Assembly: GCA_018433765.1 (NCBI GenBank)
Contig: JAHDQO010000002.1
Coordinates: 62,001 to 126,000, forward strand
DNA from: Tissierellales bacterium
Lineage (GTDB): Bacteria; Bacillota; Clostridia; Tissierellales; Sedimentibacteraceae
DNA length: 64,000 bases
Direction: 5' to 3'
Shown in pieces: positions 38,283 to 47,039 of this stretch. A model generated the notes under the pieces. The model was not told the origin of the DNA and did no database searches. It saw only the letters and a list, made by a program, of their open reading frames with translations. The translations under genes were made by a program, and so were the position numbers. Each line of letters opens with the position of its first letter. The first letter of the stretch is position 1.

Positions 38283-39509
38283 TTATATGTCAATGAAATT
38301 CATAGATTTTTTAAATTCTATATTTATTATTTTATTATTATTAGCAAAAGGCAGATAATAAATATTTGTTGATTTACTTGTAAGTTTAAATATAGTATTA
38401 CTGTTTATATCTATACCATATCTTTTGTAATCCGATGTTTTTGTAATTATCTTAATATTATTTTTCTTCATTTGTTTCATTACTTGCTGGCCCTTTTTAT
38501 TTGAAGCTAGAATACGTACATAATTAAGACTTTCTTGTTTTGATTTTTCTATAGTCTGCTTATTTATATTTAAAAGAATATTAAGAAGTATTCTTCTAAT
38601 ACGTGCATATGTGTACCTTTTTGACTTTAATGAAAGAATAAAATCATTGGAAGTTTTATATGCTAGTATATTTTTATATATCTTATTTTCAAGTCCTTCA
38701 CTTATATCGTAAATTTTTCTCAAACTTTCTATATCATTAGAAATAACTGCATAATAAATAGTATCTATATAATTTTCTAAAGAGTTAAAGGATTTATTAT
38801 TTGTATAAAAGTTATTAATTAGTTCGAAACTTTTTTTTGGCAGTGTATTTTCAATTAACTTAAAATCATTGTTTAAAAGAGCCTTTCGTATTGATGAAGC
38901 ACTTGCAAAAGAATTATTAATAGTAGTATCATTGTAATCAGATCCTAATCTTAAAATAGGTAAAATATCAATATCTACTGAAGAACTAATTATGTTCTTT
39001 ATATATTCTAACGCAAGTATATTATTAGGTGTTTTTATTTGGTTTGCCGAGTTATTATCTAACAATAAATTAATTGTATTACTAACAGCTTCAGGATAAG
39101 AATAACCTAAGTTTAAAAAGTATCTTATTGAGTTGTCGTATTCAATTTTTCTATTCAACTGTAAATCAGCAATATTATACAATATATTAGTATTATTAGT
39201 TTCACAGCCAAAGCTAAGCAAATCAATAGGAATTTTTTCTAAGGTTTTGAAAGCAGATTTAGCAAACATTTCTGCATTTTGACATGCAAAAGGTAACGGG
39301 ATCTCAATAACTAAGTCAGCACCGCCATAAATAGCTGATTCAGCTCTTCTCCATTTATCAATTATTGCAGGTTCACCTCTTTGAACAAAATTACCACTCA
39401 TTGCTACTATAACAGCATCACAATTAGATTTATGCTTTGCTGTATTAATATGATAAGCATGCCCATTATGAAAAGGATTATATTCTGCAATTATGCCTAA
39501 AATTTTCAT
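38283..39509 (-). CDS. tmcAL: tRNA(Met) cytidine acetate ligase TmcAL (YlbM)
   Basis: TmcAL activates acetate with ATP and forms N4-acetylcytidine at the wobble base of elongator tRNA-Met. The N-terminal nucleotidyltransferase motif GIIAEYNPFHNGHAYH includes the HxGH-like HNGH. SGNFVQRGEPAI and FASASSIRKAL are further conserved blocks. I chose the ATG at 39509, 7 nt after AGGTG, over a TTG at 39515. The product is 408 residues. The close ackA linkage seen in other Firmicutes is interrupted here by cobUSC. Confidence 0.93.
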   Translation of the reverse strand: MKILGIIAEYNPFHNGHAYHINTAKHKSNCDAVIVAMSGNFVQRGEPAIIDKWRRAESAIYGGADLVIEIPLPFACQNAEMFAKSAFKTLEKIPIDLLSFGCETNNTNILYNIADLQLNRKIEYDNSIRYFLNLGYSYPEAVSNTINLLLDNNSANQIKTPNNILALEYIKNIISSSVDIDILPILRLGSDYNDTTINNSFASASSIRKALLNNDFKLIENTLPKKSFELINNFYTNNKSFNSLENYIDTIYYAVISNDIESLRKIYDISEGLENKIYKNILAYKTSNDFILSLKSKRYTYARIRRILLNILLNINKQTIEKSKQESLNYVRILASNKKGQQVMKQMKKNNIKIITKTSDYKRYGIDINSNTIFKLTSKSTNIYYLPFANNNKIINIEFKKSMNFIDI

Positions 39510-39618
39510 TAACAATCACCTAACATTAGTATATACTAAAGCCTATAATATAACAATATAATAAACATTTTATAAATACATTTAATAATAATTTGAAAAA
39601 ACTATTGAAACTAACTTG

Positions 39619-39646
39619 TTGATTTTTTATTGTCAGATGTTATAAT
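39619..39646 (+). promoter_or_regulatory. Promoter of the cobUSC operon
   Basis: TTGATT (39619-39624) and TATAAT (39641-39646) are 16 nt apart in the divergent region between tmcAL and cobU. Transcription would start near 39653. Confidence 0.6.
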
Positions 39647-39659
39647 TGTTTTAGGTTAG

Positions 39660-39687
39660 TCTCTTTTACTTGTGTAAAAGAGATTTT
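39660..39687 (+). promoter_or_regulatory. Leader hairpin before cobU
   Basis: TCTCTTTTAC (39660-39669) and GTAAAAGAGA (39674-39683) form a perfect 10-bp stem with a TTGT loop, followed by TTTT. It would sit at the very 5' end of the cobU mRNA, about 30 nt before the ATG. It may be an attenuator, an mRNA-stabilising stem, or a protein operator as DNA. Confidence 0.6.
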
Positions 39688-39714
39688 ATAAAGTTTGAAT
39701 GATTGAGGTTAAAT

Positions 39715-40308
39715 ATGAATAGTTATTTTATTATTGGTGGTGCAAGAAGTGGTAAAAGTAGTTATGCTGAGCAAATAGCAAAAGAAAAGTATGCTGATGT
39801 TACTTATATAGCTACAGCTAAAGTTACTGATAAAGGTATGGAGGAAAGAATACGCCTTCACAGACAACAGCGTCCAAACCATTGGAAGACAATAGAAAGA
39901 TATAAAAATTTTGAAGAGCTAAAAGATAATGAAGATTTTATTAATTCACAGGTAATATTACTAGATTGTATTACTGTACTAATTACAAATTTAATGATTG
40001 ATAGTAAGATTAATTTTGATAAATGTAATATTAGCGAATTAAAGCAATTAGAAGAAGAAATACATAGTCATGTAACAAAACTTTTTGATATGTGTAAAAA
40101 GTATGAGAAAGATATTATAATTGTATCAAATGAAACAGGTCTAGGAATTGTCCCTGCTTTTTATATGGGAAATTATTTCAGAGATATTAGTGGTAGAGTT
40201 AATAGAAATATTGCATCAATAGTTAAGGATGTTTATTTTATGATTGCTGGTATTCCAATTAAAATAAAACACGAAGGGAAAAATATAAATTGGGTAAAGG
40301 ATTTTTAA
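39715..40308 (+). CDS. cobU: Adenosylcobinamide kinase / adenosylcobinamide-phosphate guanylyltransferase CobU
   Basis: CobU phosphorylates adenosylcobinamide and transfers GMP to it in the late steps of cobalamin nucleotide-loop assembly. The P-loop GGARSGKS is at residues 8-15. The guanylylated histidine is probably His49 in RIRLHRQQRP. Length 197 is slightly longer than the Salmonella enzyme. I chose the ATG at 39715, 6 nt after GAGG; a TTG at 39703 would start before that site. It overlaps cobS by 19 nt. Confidence 0.94.
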   Translation: MNSYFIIGGARSGKSSYAEQIAKEKYADVTYIATAKVTDKGMEERIRLHRQQRPNHWKTIERYKNFEELKDNEDFINSQVILLDCITVLITNLMIDSKINFDKCNISELKQLEEEIHSHVTKLFDMCKKYEKDIIIVSNETGLGIVPAFYMGNYFRDISGRVNRNIASIVKDVYFMIAGIPIKIKHEGKNINWVKDF

Positions 40309-41030
40309 TTTTAATAAGTTTTTTCACAAGAATTCCATTAGGTAATATGGTAAAATATGATGAAGAGTCATTAAGAAAGTCTATTGGATTATATTCAATA
40401 GTTGGATTAATAATAGGGTGCATTTTAGTTCCTGTATATTTTCTTGGAGCATATTCTAACATTAGATTTATAAAAGGTATTATATTATTAGGAACATACA
40501 TAATTGTTACTGGGGCAATACATTTTGATGGTGCGGCTGATACAGTTGATGGATTATTTTCAGGAAGAAAAGGAAATAGAATATTTGAAATTATGAGTGA
40601 TAGTCATATAGGTGCATTTGGAGTAATATGTATAGTATTTTTATTACTTTTTGATTTCATTTTGTTATCTTATTCTAGTTTATGGACATGTCTGCTTTTT
40701 CCAGTTGTAGGTAGAGCAAGTATAGTTATAGGATGTTCATTTTGTGAATATGCAAAAAAAGAAAAAGGTATGGGTACTTTATTTATAGAAAATATGGGTT
40801 TAAAAGAAACTATATTAACTATATTAATATTAATTATATTATGCTTTATATTACCAGTAACAAAAATCATGTTACTTTCTGTAGGCATTTCAATTATTAT
40901 TGCATGTATTATTACATTAGGTATAAGAAATAAAATTGGTGGAATGACTGGTGATACTTGTGGTTTCTTATTAGAAATTACACAAGCAGTATTTATGATA
41001 ACAACTCTTTATATAGAAAGGATTATATAA
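40290..41030 (+). CDS. cobS: Adenosylcobinamide-GDP ribazoletransferase (cobalamin synthase) CobS
   Basis: This membrane enzyme joins adenosylcobinamide-GDP with alpha-ribazole, giving adenosylcobalamin. The 246-residue protein is largely hydrophobic, with about six membrane segments. It has the conserved HFDGAADTVDGLFSGR (abbreviated) metal-binding motif and GMTGDTCGFLLEITQ. The start is TTG at 40290 within the end of cobU, with GAAGGGA about 10 nt upstream. The stop is directly followed by the ATG of the phosphatase gene. Confidence 0.94.
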   Translation: MGKGFLILISFFTRIPLGNMVKYDEESLRKSIGLYSIVGLIIGCILVPVYFLGAYSNIRFIKGIILLGTYIIVTGAIHFDGAADTVDGLFSGRKGNRIFEIMSDSHIGAFGVICIVFLLLFDFILLSYSSLWTCLLFPVVGRASIVIGCSFCEYAKKEKGMGTLFIENMGLKETILTILILIILCFILPVTKIMLLSVGISIIIACIITLGIRNKIGGMTGDTCGFLLEITQAVFMITTLYIERII

Positions 41031-41600
41031 ATGGGTATTTATTTAGTTAGGCATGGACAAACAGAAGCAAACTTGAAAAAAATATATAGTGGAAATAAAA
41101 CAGATACGCCTCTAACTTTAAAAGGCAGAAAACAAGCACAAAGAGCTGCTAGCTATTTTAAAAATAAGAGGGTAACTAAAATATATTCTAGTTCTTTAGG
41201 AAGAGCATTAGAAACAGCTAAAGCAATTTCAAATATTACAGGAATAGAAATAATAATAGATGAAAAACTTTCGGAAATAGATTTTGGCATATATGAAGGT
41301 TTAACTTGGAAAGAGTCATTGCAGAAATATCCTAAAGAAACAGATGAATGGACAAAAAAAGGTTTATCATATAAATTTCCCAATGGAGAATCATTTAAAG
41401 ATTTATTAGAAAGAATAAAAGAGTTTTTTTGGGATAAAAATGATGAGGATATTATTGTAATATGTCATGAAGGAGTAATAAGAGCTGCAATTATATGCAT
41501 ATGTAAAATTGATATTAACAGTGTATGGGACTATGAAGTGAAGAATGGTAGCATTATTTATGTTGAAACTAATAAGAATATAGTTGTTAATTTATTGTAA
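41031..41600 (+). CDS. cobC: Histidine phosphatase, probable alpha-ribazole phosphatase CobC
   Basis: It likely dephosphorylates alpha-ribazole 5'-phosphate (or adenosylcobalamin phosphate) in cobalamin assembly. The phosphoglycerate-mutase-like fold shows the RHG motif LVRHGQTEAN with catalytic His8 and the second histidine in CHEGVIRAA near 151. The family has many roles. The assignment to CobC rests on its position directly after cobS with no gap. Length is 189 residues. Confidence 0.85.
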   Translation: MGIYLVRHGQTEANLKKIYSGNKTDTPLTLKGRKQAQRAASYFKNKRVTKIYSSSLGRALETAKAISNITGIEIIIDEKLSEIDFGIYEGLTWKESLQKYPKETDEWTKKGLSYKFPNGESFKDLLERIKEFFWDKNDEDIIVICHEGVIRAAIICICKIDINSVWDYEVKNGSIIYVETNKNIVVNLL

Positions 41601-41822
41601 TAATTGTATAACTTTAACTTAAATAAACAAAGATAATTTTTTATTCTGAATATGTAATATTAAATAGTATAAACATAATTTTATTATTTAATTCTAACTA
41701 TTTAAATAATAGAAATGTGTTTATTAATTTGTTTTTACTGAGAATAAAAGTATATTTTGTTGATTTTTTAGAAAGAATATATTAATATATACTGTAGCAA
41801 ACTATTAGGAGGGTTAAACAAT

Positions 41823-43016
41823 ATGAATATTTTAGTTATTAATTGTGGTAGTTCATCATTGAAATATCAATTAATTGACATGAATGATGAAATAGTTTTA
41901 GCTAAAGGATTGGCAGAAAGAATAGGAATTGAAGGAAGCAGAGTTAAGCATGAAGCAAAAGGCAAAGATAAATTAGTAGTGGAAGAACCTATGACAAGCC
42001 ATAAAGAAGCCATTAATATAGTACTTAAATCGCTAGTAGATAAAACATATGGTGCAATTAGCTCTTTAGAGGAGATAGATGCAATTGGACATAGAGTAGT
42101 TCATGGAGGAGAAAAATTTGCAAGTTCCGTAGTTATTGATAAAGATGTTATAGATGCTATGAAGGAATGTATAGATTTAGCACCATTACACAATCCTCCA
42201 AACATTATAGGTATTGAAGCTTGTAAAGAATTATTACCAGATGTACCAATGGTAGCAGTATTTGATACAGCTTTTCATCAATCTATGCCTGAAAAAGCTT
42301 ATATATATCCACTACCATATGAATTGTACAAAGAGCTTGGTATAAGAAGATATGGTTTCCATGGTACTTCTCATAGATATGTATCTCAAAAAGTTGCAGA
42401 ATTAACTAATGATGATATAAAAAATCTTAAGATAATAACATGTCACTTAGGTAATGGTGCAAGTGTAGCAGCTATAGAGAATGGTAAATCTGTAGATACA
42501 AGTATGGGTTTAACACCATTAGAAGGATTAGTGATGGGAACAAGATGTGGAGATATTGATCCTGCAATAGTTTCTTTCTTAATGAATAAGAAAAAAATGT
42601 CTATAGCAGAAGTAAATAATATAATGAACAAAAAATCAGGTGTGCTAGGTATCTCAGGAGTAAGCAGTGATTTTAGAGATATAGAAGAAGCAGTTAAAGA
42701 TGGCGACTGTAGAGCGAAACTTGCTTTAGATAAATTTTATTATGTAGTTAAAAAATATATAGGTTCTTATGCAGCTGCAATGGGCGGAGTTGATGTAATA
42801 GTATTTACTGCAGGATTAGGTGAAAATTCAATATCTGCAAGAGAAGAAATTTGTAAAGGTCTTGAATTCTTAGGTATAGAAATTGACTCTGATAAGAATA
42901 ATACTAGAGGTAAGGACGCTGTAATTTCAAAAGATAATTCAAAAGTTAAAGTATTTGTTATTCCTACAAACGAAGAGCTAATGATAGCAAGAGATACAAA
43001 AGAACTAGTAAAATAA
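41823..43016 (+). CDS. ackA: Acetate kinase
   Basis: It interconverts acetate plus ATP and acetyl phosphate plus ADP, giving ATP in fermentation. The signatures [13 protein letters not shown] at the N terminus and [14 protein letters not shown] in the middle are intact, as are [12 protein letters not shown] and FTAGLGENS. Length 397 is normal. The start follows AGGAGG. No pta gene is adjacent. A 222-nt gap upstream has a possible TTGATT (41760-41765) / TAATAT promoter, and the next operon has its own promoter. Confidence 0.97.
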   Translation: MNILVINCGSSSLKYQLIDMNDEIVLAKGLAERIGIEGSRVKHEAKGKDKLVVEEPMTSHKEAINIVLKSLVDKTYGAISSLEEIDAIGHRVVHGGEKFASSVVIDKDVIDAMKECIDLAPLHNPPNIIGIEACKELLPDVPMVAVFDTAFHQSMPEKAYIYPLPYELYKELGIRRYGFHGTSHRYVSQKVAELTNDDIKNLKIITCHLGNGASVAAIENGKSVDTSMGLTPLEGLVMGTRCGDIDPAIVSFLMNKKKMSIAEVNNIMNKKSGVLGISGVSSDFRDIEEAVKDGDCRAKLALDKFYYVVKKYIGSYAAAMGGVDVIVFTAGLGENSISAREEICKGLEFLGIEIDSDKNNTRGKDAVISKDNSKVKVFVIPTNEELMIARDTKELVK

Positions 43017-43022
43017 AAATTC

Positions 43023-43051
43023 TTGACAAAATGTTTTTATTTACATATAAT
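43023..43051 (+). promoter_or_regulatory. Consensus sigma-A promoter of yceD-rpmF
   Basis: TTGACA (43023-43028) and TATAAT (43046-43051) match the consensus exactly with a 17-nt spacer. This is the best promoter in the window, directly before the yceD ATG at 43080. Confidence 0.9.
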
Positions 43052-43079
43052 TTATTTTGCGAGCCTTGAGGGTGATTAA

Positions 43080-43580
43080 ATGATAATAAATTTAACTGGT
43101 TTTTTAAATTCTGATAAATTAACTTATAGCATTGAAAATAAGTTAACAATAACAGATTTAGAATTCTTAATGAAAAATAAAATAGAAAAGGACATAGTTT
43201 TCAAAGGTGATTTCTTTAAGGTAGATGAATGTATTGAAATAAATGCTGTAATAAGATATACTTATAAAGAAATTTGTGCAAGATGCCTAAAAGAGTTTAT
43301 GAATACTATTGAAACCCAATTTACTGCTTGTATTACTGATAAAGAAGTTGAAGATGAAAGTGAAGAAATAAATATTGTTTTGAAAGATAGCAGTGTAAAT
43401 CTTGAAGAAGCTGTAAAACAAGTGATACTTATTTCTATGCCTATGAAAGCTTTATGTAGTGAGGACTGTAAGGGAATATGTCCTAAGTGCGGTGCTAATT
43501 TAAATATTGAGAAATGTAATTGCGAAAATATTTCAATAGATCCTAGGCTTGAAGAACTAAAGAAATTGCTAAAAGATTAA
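43080..43580 (+). CDS. YceD (DUF177) family protein
   Basis: A 166-residue DUF177 protein. In plants and bacteria the family is needed for 23S rRNA accumulation. It contains CARCL near residue 67 and a C-terminal cysteine cluster (CSEDCKGICPKCG ... CNCE) that probably binds zinc. It precedes rpmF by 12 nt, a universal pairing that supports a role in large-subunit assembly. The precise biochemistry is unknown. Confidence 0.92.
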   Translation: MIINLTGFLNSDKLTYSIENKLTITDLEFLMKNKIEKDIVFKGDFFKVDECIEINAVIRYTYKEICARCLKEFMNTIETQFTACITDKEVEDESEEINIVLKDSSVNLEEAVKQVILISMPMKALCSEDCKGICPKCGANLNIEKCNCENISIDPRLEELKKLLKD

Positions 43581-43592
43581 GGAGGTGGAACA

Positions 43593-43772
43593 ATGGCAGT
43601 ACCTAAGAGAAAAACTTCTAAAGCAAGAAGAGATAAAAGAAGAACAGCAAAAGAAAGAATAAGCAGACCTAATTTAATGGAATGTCCACAATGTCATGAA
43701 CCTAAATTACCACATAGAGTGTGTAAAGAATGTGGTTATTATAATGGAAAAGAGGCTGTTTCAGTAGAATAG
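43593..43772 (+). CDS. rpmF: 50S ribosomal protein L32
   Basis: A 59-residue basic protein of the large subunit. The N terminus [17 protein letters not shown] is diagnostic. Four cysteines in CPQC and CKEC (residues 31, 34, 44, 47) form the zinc-binding C+ version. It has the strong AAGGAGGTGG site. It lies between yceD and plsX and is followed by a terminator. Confidence 0.96.
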   Translation: MAVPKRKTSKARRDKRRTAKERISRPNLMECPQCHEPKLPHRVCKECGYYNGKEAVSVE

Positions 43773-43773
43773 A

Positions 43774-43811
43774 AAAGGTAGTGTATATACACTATCTTTT
43801 TTTGTTTTTTG
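43774..43811 (+). terminator. Terminator after rpmF
   Basis: AAAGGTAGTG (43774-43783) pairs with CACTATCTTT (43790-43799) with one G-U pair, followed by a T-rich tract. It separates plsX from the ribosomal protein gene. Confidence 0.82.
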
Positions 43812-43844
43812 GACTATATGAAAACGTTAACTTCTACTTTTTTA

Positions 43845-43873
43845 TTGCATTTTCCGATTATCTAAGTTATACT
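43845..43873 (+). promoter_or_regulatory. Promoter of plsX-acpP
   Basis: TTGCAT (43845-43850) and TATACT (43868-43873) with a 17-nt spacer lie 37 nt before the plsX start. Confidence 0.65.
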
Positions 43874-43909
43874 AAAAAACAGATGTAAGGAAAGTGAGGT
43901 GAATAATAT

Positions 43910-44908
43910 TTGAAGATAGTTGTTGATGTAATGGGTGGCGATAAAGCACCACAAGAGATTATACAAGGGTGCTTATTAGCGAGAGATGAATATAATGTTG
44001 ATTTAGTATTAGTTGGACGTCAAAATGAAATTAAGGACGAATTAAATAAGAGCACTAATAATTTTAATAAAATAGATATTATAAATGCTGAAAATGTTAT
44101 AACAAATAATGATAAGGCAGCAATGGCCATTAGAAGGAAGAAAGATTCTTCTCTTGTAAAAGCATTAAATGCAGTAAAAAATAATGAGGGAGATGCTGTA
44201 GTGTCTGCTGGAAGCACAGGGGCAATTCTGAGCGGGGGATTATTTATATTAGGTAGAATACAAGGGATTGAGAGACCTGCTTTAGCACCAGTCATGCCAA
44301 CTATGAGAGACTTTTCTCTTTTAATTGATGCTGGAGCTAATGTTGACTGTAAGCCTGAATTTTTATATCAATTTGCTACTATGGGATCAATATACATGGA
44401 AAGAGTTCTTAATATAAAATCTCCTAGTGTTGGATTGGTAAATATAGGAACAGAAGAAGGAAAAGGTAATAAATTAGTAATTGATACATATAAGTTGTTA
44501 AAAGATTCTAACTTGAATTTTTATGGAAATTTAGAATGTAGAGATATACCTAAGGGATTAGTTGATATTATTGTATGCGATGGATTTGTAGGAAATACAA
44601 TTTTAAAATTAACTGAGGGTTTAGTCAAAGAAGTAATGACAGGATTAAAAGATGCTATTACAAGTTCTTTAAAATCAAAGGTTGGTGGTTTGTTGATAAA
44701 ATCTTCCTTATCAAATTTTAAAAGTAGATTTGATTATAAAGAATATGGAGGAGCACCTTTACTTGGAGTTAAAGCACCTGTTATTAAAGCCCACGGAACT
44801 TCAGATAGAGTAGCAGTTAAAAATGCTATAAGACAAGCAAAACTTTATATAGAAAATGATGTTAATAGATTGATTGAAGAAAGTGTTAACAAGGAGGTGA
44901 GAATGTAG
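43910..44908 (+). CDS. plsX: Phosphate acyltransferase PlsX
   Basis: PlsX converts acyl-ACP and phosphate to acyl-phosphate, the donor used by PlsY. The N terminus [13 protein letters not shown], then [18 protein letters not shown] and the conserved [15 protein letters not shown] are present. Length 332 is normal. The start is TTG at 43910 with GAGGTGA 6 nt upstream. The stop overlaps the acpP GTG by one base. The regulator gene fapR, often found before plsX, is not here. Confidence 0.95.
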   Translation: MKIVVDVMGGDKAPQEIIQGCLLARDEYNVDLVLVGRQNEIKDELNKSTNNFNKIDIINAENVITNNDKAAMAIRRKKDSSLVKALNAVKNNEGDAVVSAGSTGAILSGGLFILGRIQGIERPALAPVMPTMRDFSLLIDAGANVDCKPEFLYQFATMGSIYMERVLNIKSPSVGLVNIGTEEGKGNKLVIDTYKLLKDSNLNFYGNLECRDIPKGLVDIIVCDGFVGNTILKLTEGLVKEVMTGLKDAITSSLKSKVGGLLIKSSLSNFKSRFDYKEYGGAPLLGVKAPVIKAHGTSDRVAVKNAIRQAKLYIENDVNRLIEESVNKEVRM

Positions 44909-45138
44909 TGTTTGAAAAAATCAGAGAAATAATATGTCAAAAACTTAATGTTAGCCCAGATAAAATAACTATGGATACATCATTTGTTGATGATTTAGAA
45001 GCTGATTCTCTAGATATAGTTGAATTAGTAATGTGTATTGAAGATGAATTTGATATAATAATAGAAGATGAACAGGCTGAAAAAATAAAAACTGTTGGAG
45101 ATACTGTTAAATATCTTGAAAAATATCTTAATGTTTAA
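44908..45138 (+). CDS. acpP: Acyl carrier protein
   Basis: ACP carries growing acyl chains on a 4'-phosphopantetheine arm attached to Ser34 in [10 protein letters not shown]. The 76-residue acidic four-helix sequence is typical. The start is GTG at 44908, overlapping the plsX stop, with the strong AAGGAGGTGAG site. The product is used by PlsX and the fatty acid synthase, whose genes are not in the window. Confidence 0.95.
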   Translation: MFEKIREIICQKLNVSPDKITMDTSFVDDLEADSLDIVELVMCIEDEFDIIIEDEQAEKIKTVGDTVKYLEKYLNV

Positions 45139-45162
45139 AAGTCCTATTCATAGGACTTTTCG
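45137..45162 (+). terminator. Terminator after acpP
   Basis: AAAAGTCCTA (45137-45146) and TAGGACTTTT (45151-45160) form a perfect 10-bp stem with a TTCA loop. It overlaps the acpP stop codon. The T run is short (four). Confidence 0.78.
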
Positions 45163-45232
45163 TATAATAATCATTAATTAGTATTATGAATATTATCATA
45201 TTAGTAATAAATGATTATGGATTGGAGGAAAT

Positions 45233-45949
45233 ATGGTAAAAAAAGAGCGTAAATTATCGGAACAAATATATTCAAATTTAGATTACAAATTTAAAAATAA
45301 AAAATTATTAATTAAGTCGTTAACGCATAGTTCATATTCAAATGAAAATAAAAAATATAATATTGGTAATAATGAACGTCTTGAATTTTTAGGAGATTCA
45401 ATATTAAGTTTAATAGTAAGTAAATTTATATTTACTCAGTATACTGAGTATCCTGAAGGTGAACTTACAAAATTACGAGCAAAAGTTGTATGTGAAGAAA
45501 TACTGAGTAAAGCGGCTAGAAAACTAGATATAGGAAATCATTTATTTCTAGGAAAAGGAGAAGAACAGACCGGAGGTAGAGAAAGAAAATCAATATTAGC
45601 TGATACTTTTGAAGCAATTATTGCAGCTATATATCTTGATGGTGGATTTGCTTGTGCACAGAAATTTGTCTTGTCAAATTTGAAAGTATATATAGAACTA
45701 GCAGTAAAAGGTAAAATAGTTCTAGATTATAAGTCACATTTACAAGAATATTATCAGAGCAAGGAAGAATTATATAAGATTAAATACATTGTTGAAAAAG
45801 AAGAAGGACCGGACCATAGCAAAGTTTTTTATGTTTCTGCATATGTGAATAAAGAAATCATTGGAAGAGGTATTGGAAAAAGTAAAAAAATAGCTGAACA
45901 AAGTGCAGCTAAAAATGCACTTAATAAAATAGGAGAATTAAATGGATAA
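45233..45949 (+). CDS. rnc: Ribonuclease III
   Basis: It cuts double-stranded RNA, including rRNA precursors. The catalytic motif NERLEFLGDS is at residues 47-56 with the metal acidic residues, and DTFEAIIAAIYLDGG supplies the rest of the active site. A dsRNA-binding domain follows from about residue 165. Length 238 is normal. It has a GGAGG site and overlaps the radical SAM gene by 8 nt. The rnc-smc-ftsY cluster is conserved. Confidence 0.96.
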   Translation: MVKKERKLSEQIYSNLDYKFKNKKLLIKSLTHSSYSNENKKYNIGNNERLEFLGDSILSLIVSKFIFTQYTEYPEGELTKLRAKVVCEEILSKAARKLDIGNHLFLGKGEEQTGGRERKSILADTFEAIIAAIYLDGGFACAQKFVLSNLKVYIELAVKGKIVLDYKSHLQEYYQSKEELYKIKYIVEKEEGPDHSKVFYVSAYVNKEIIGRGIGKSKKIAEQSAAKNALNKIGELNG

Positions 45950-47024
45950 AAAAAGAAAAATAATACCTATTTTTGTACCGCATATAGGATGTAAAAATAA
46001 TTGTATATTTTGTAATCAAAAAAGAATTACTGGACGAATAAACCCGAAAATTGATTCTAATTATGTTAATACAATTGTAAATGATTATTTAAAGACTATG
46101 GAAGAAGATATAATAAAAGAAATTGCTTTTTTTGGTGGCAGTTTTACAGCAATAAATATAGATATGCAGAAGGAATTACTTAATTCAGCATATAAATTTA
46201 AAAACAATGGTGTTATTAATAATATTAGAATTTCTACTAGACCGGATGCAATAAATAATGAAATACTTGAATTACAGAAAAAATATGGTGTTGATATTAT
46301 CGAGTTAGGTATACAAAGTTTAGATGAAGATGTTCTAAATACTGCTAAAAGAGGTCATTCAATAGATGATTGTAAAAAAGCAAGTAAACTAATAAAAGAA
46401 TATGAATTTATATTAGGCCATCAAATTATGCCAGGCCTTCCGAAAAGCAATAAAAATAAAGACGTAAAAACATGCAGAGAATCAGTTTTAATGAAACCTA
46501 AGATAGCTAGAATCTATCCAACACTTGTTATTAAAGATACTGAATTAGAGCAAATGTATAACGAAGGTATGTACGAACCCTTAAATATTAGTGAAGCAGT
46601 AGATATATGTGCTGAAATATATTCAATATATAAATCAAATGATATAAATGTAATTAGAATTGGACTTCAAAATACAGAAAATATAAACTTGGATAATGAT
46701 GTTGTTGCAGGTCCATTTCATCCTGCATTTAGGCAATTAGTCGAAGAAAAAATATTTTTAAATATATTAATTAAAGCTTTAACTGAAAATAAGATAAGTA
46801 ATTCAATAGTAACTATTAAGGCAAATGAAAAATTATTTAGCAAAATAATAGGACAAAAAAGAAATAATATTAAATTGATAAAAACTAAGTTTAAATTAAA
46901 AAAAGTCGAAATAGTAGATTGGGATGTTAAAAATCAGCTAATGTTATTTAATGACAACAAAAATATTAGCCATATTATGGTTGACGATGCGTATACAAAT
47001 TATGTAAAAACTTGTATTGGGTAG
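45942..47024 (+). CDS. Radical SAM protein, Elp3-like
   Basis: A 360-residue radical SAM enzyme. Cysteines 17, 21 and 24 form CKNNCIFC. The core carries FFGGSFTAI, the conserved GIQSLDEDVLNTAKRGH and GHQIMPGLP. A C-terminal extension after about residue 260 is typical of this family, which lies between rnc and smc in many Clostridia. It resembles the catalytic half of Elp3 without the acetyltransferase domain. The substrate is unknown. Confidence 0.9.
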   Translation: MDKKRKIIPIFVPHIGCKNNCIFCNQKRITGRINPKIDSNYVNTIVNDYLKTMEEDIIKEIAFFGGSFTAINIDMQKELLNSAYKFKNNGVINNIRISTRPDAINNEILELQKKYGVDIIELGIQSLDEDVLNTAKRGHSIDDCKKASKLIKEYEFILGHQIMPGLPKSNKNKDVKTCRESVLMKPKIARIYPTLVIKDTELEQMYNEGMYEPLNISEAVDICAEIYSIYKSNDINVIRIGLQNTENINLDNDVVAGPFHPAFRQLVEEKIFLNILIKALTENKISNSIVTIKANEKLFSKIIGQKRNNIKLIKTKFKLKKVEIVDWDVKNQLMLFNDNKNISHIMVDDAYTNYVKTCIG

Positions 47025-47039
47025 CAATGAGGTGAAAAG

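Noticed and set aside
41680-41712. Hairpin ATTATTTAA/TTAAATAAT before ackA
   Set aside because: It is made of A and T only, with no T tract, and could arise by chance in this AT-rich gap.
43800-43910. FapR operator before plsX
   Set aside because: CTAAGTTATACTAA is only loosely similar and lacks the expected dyad.
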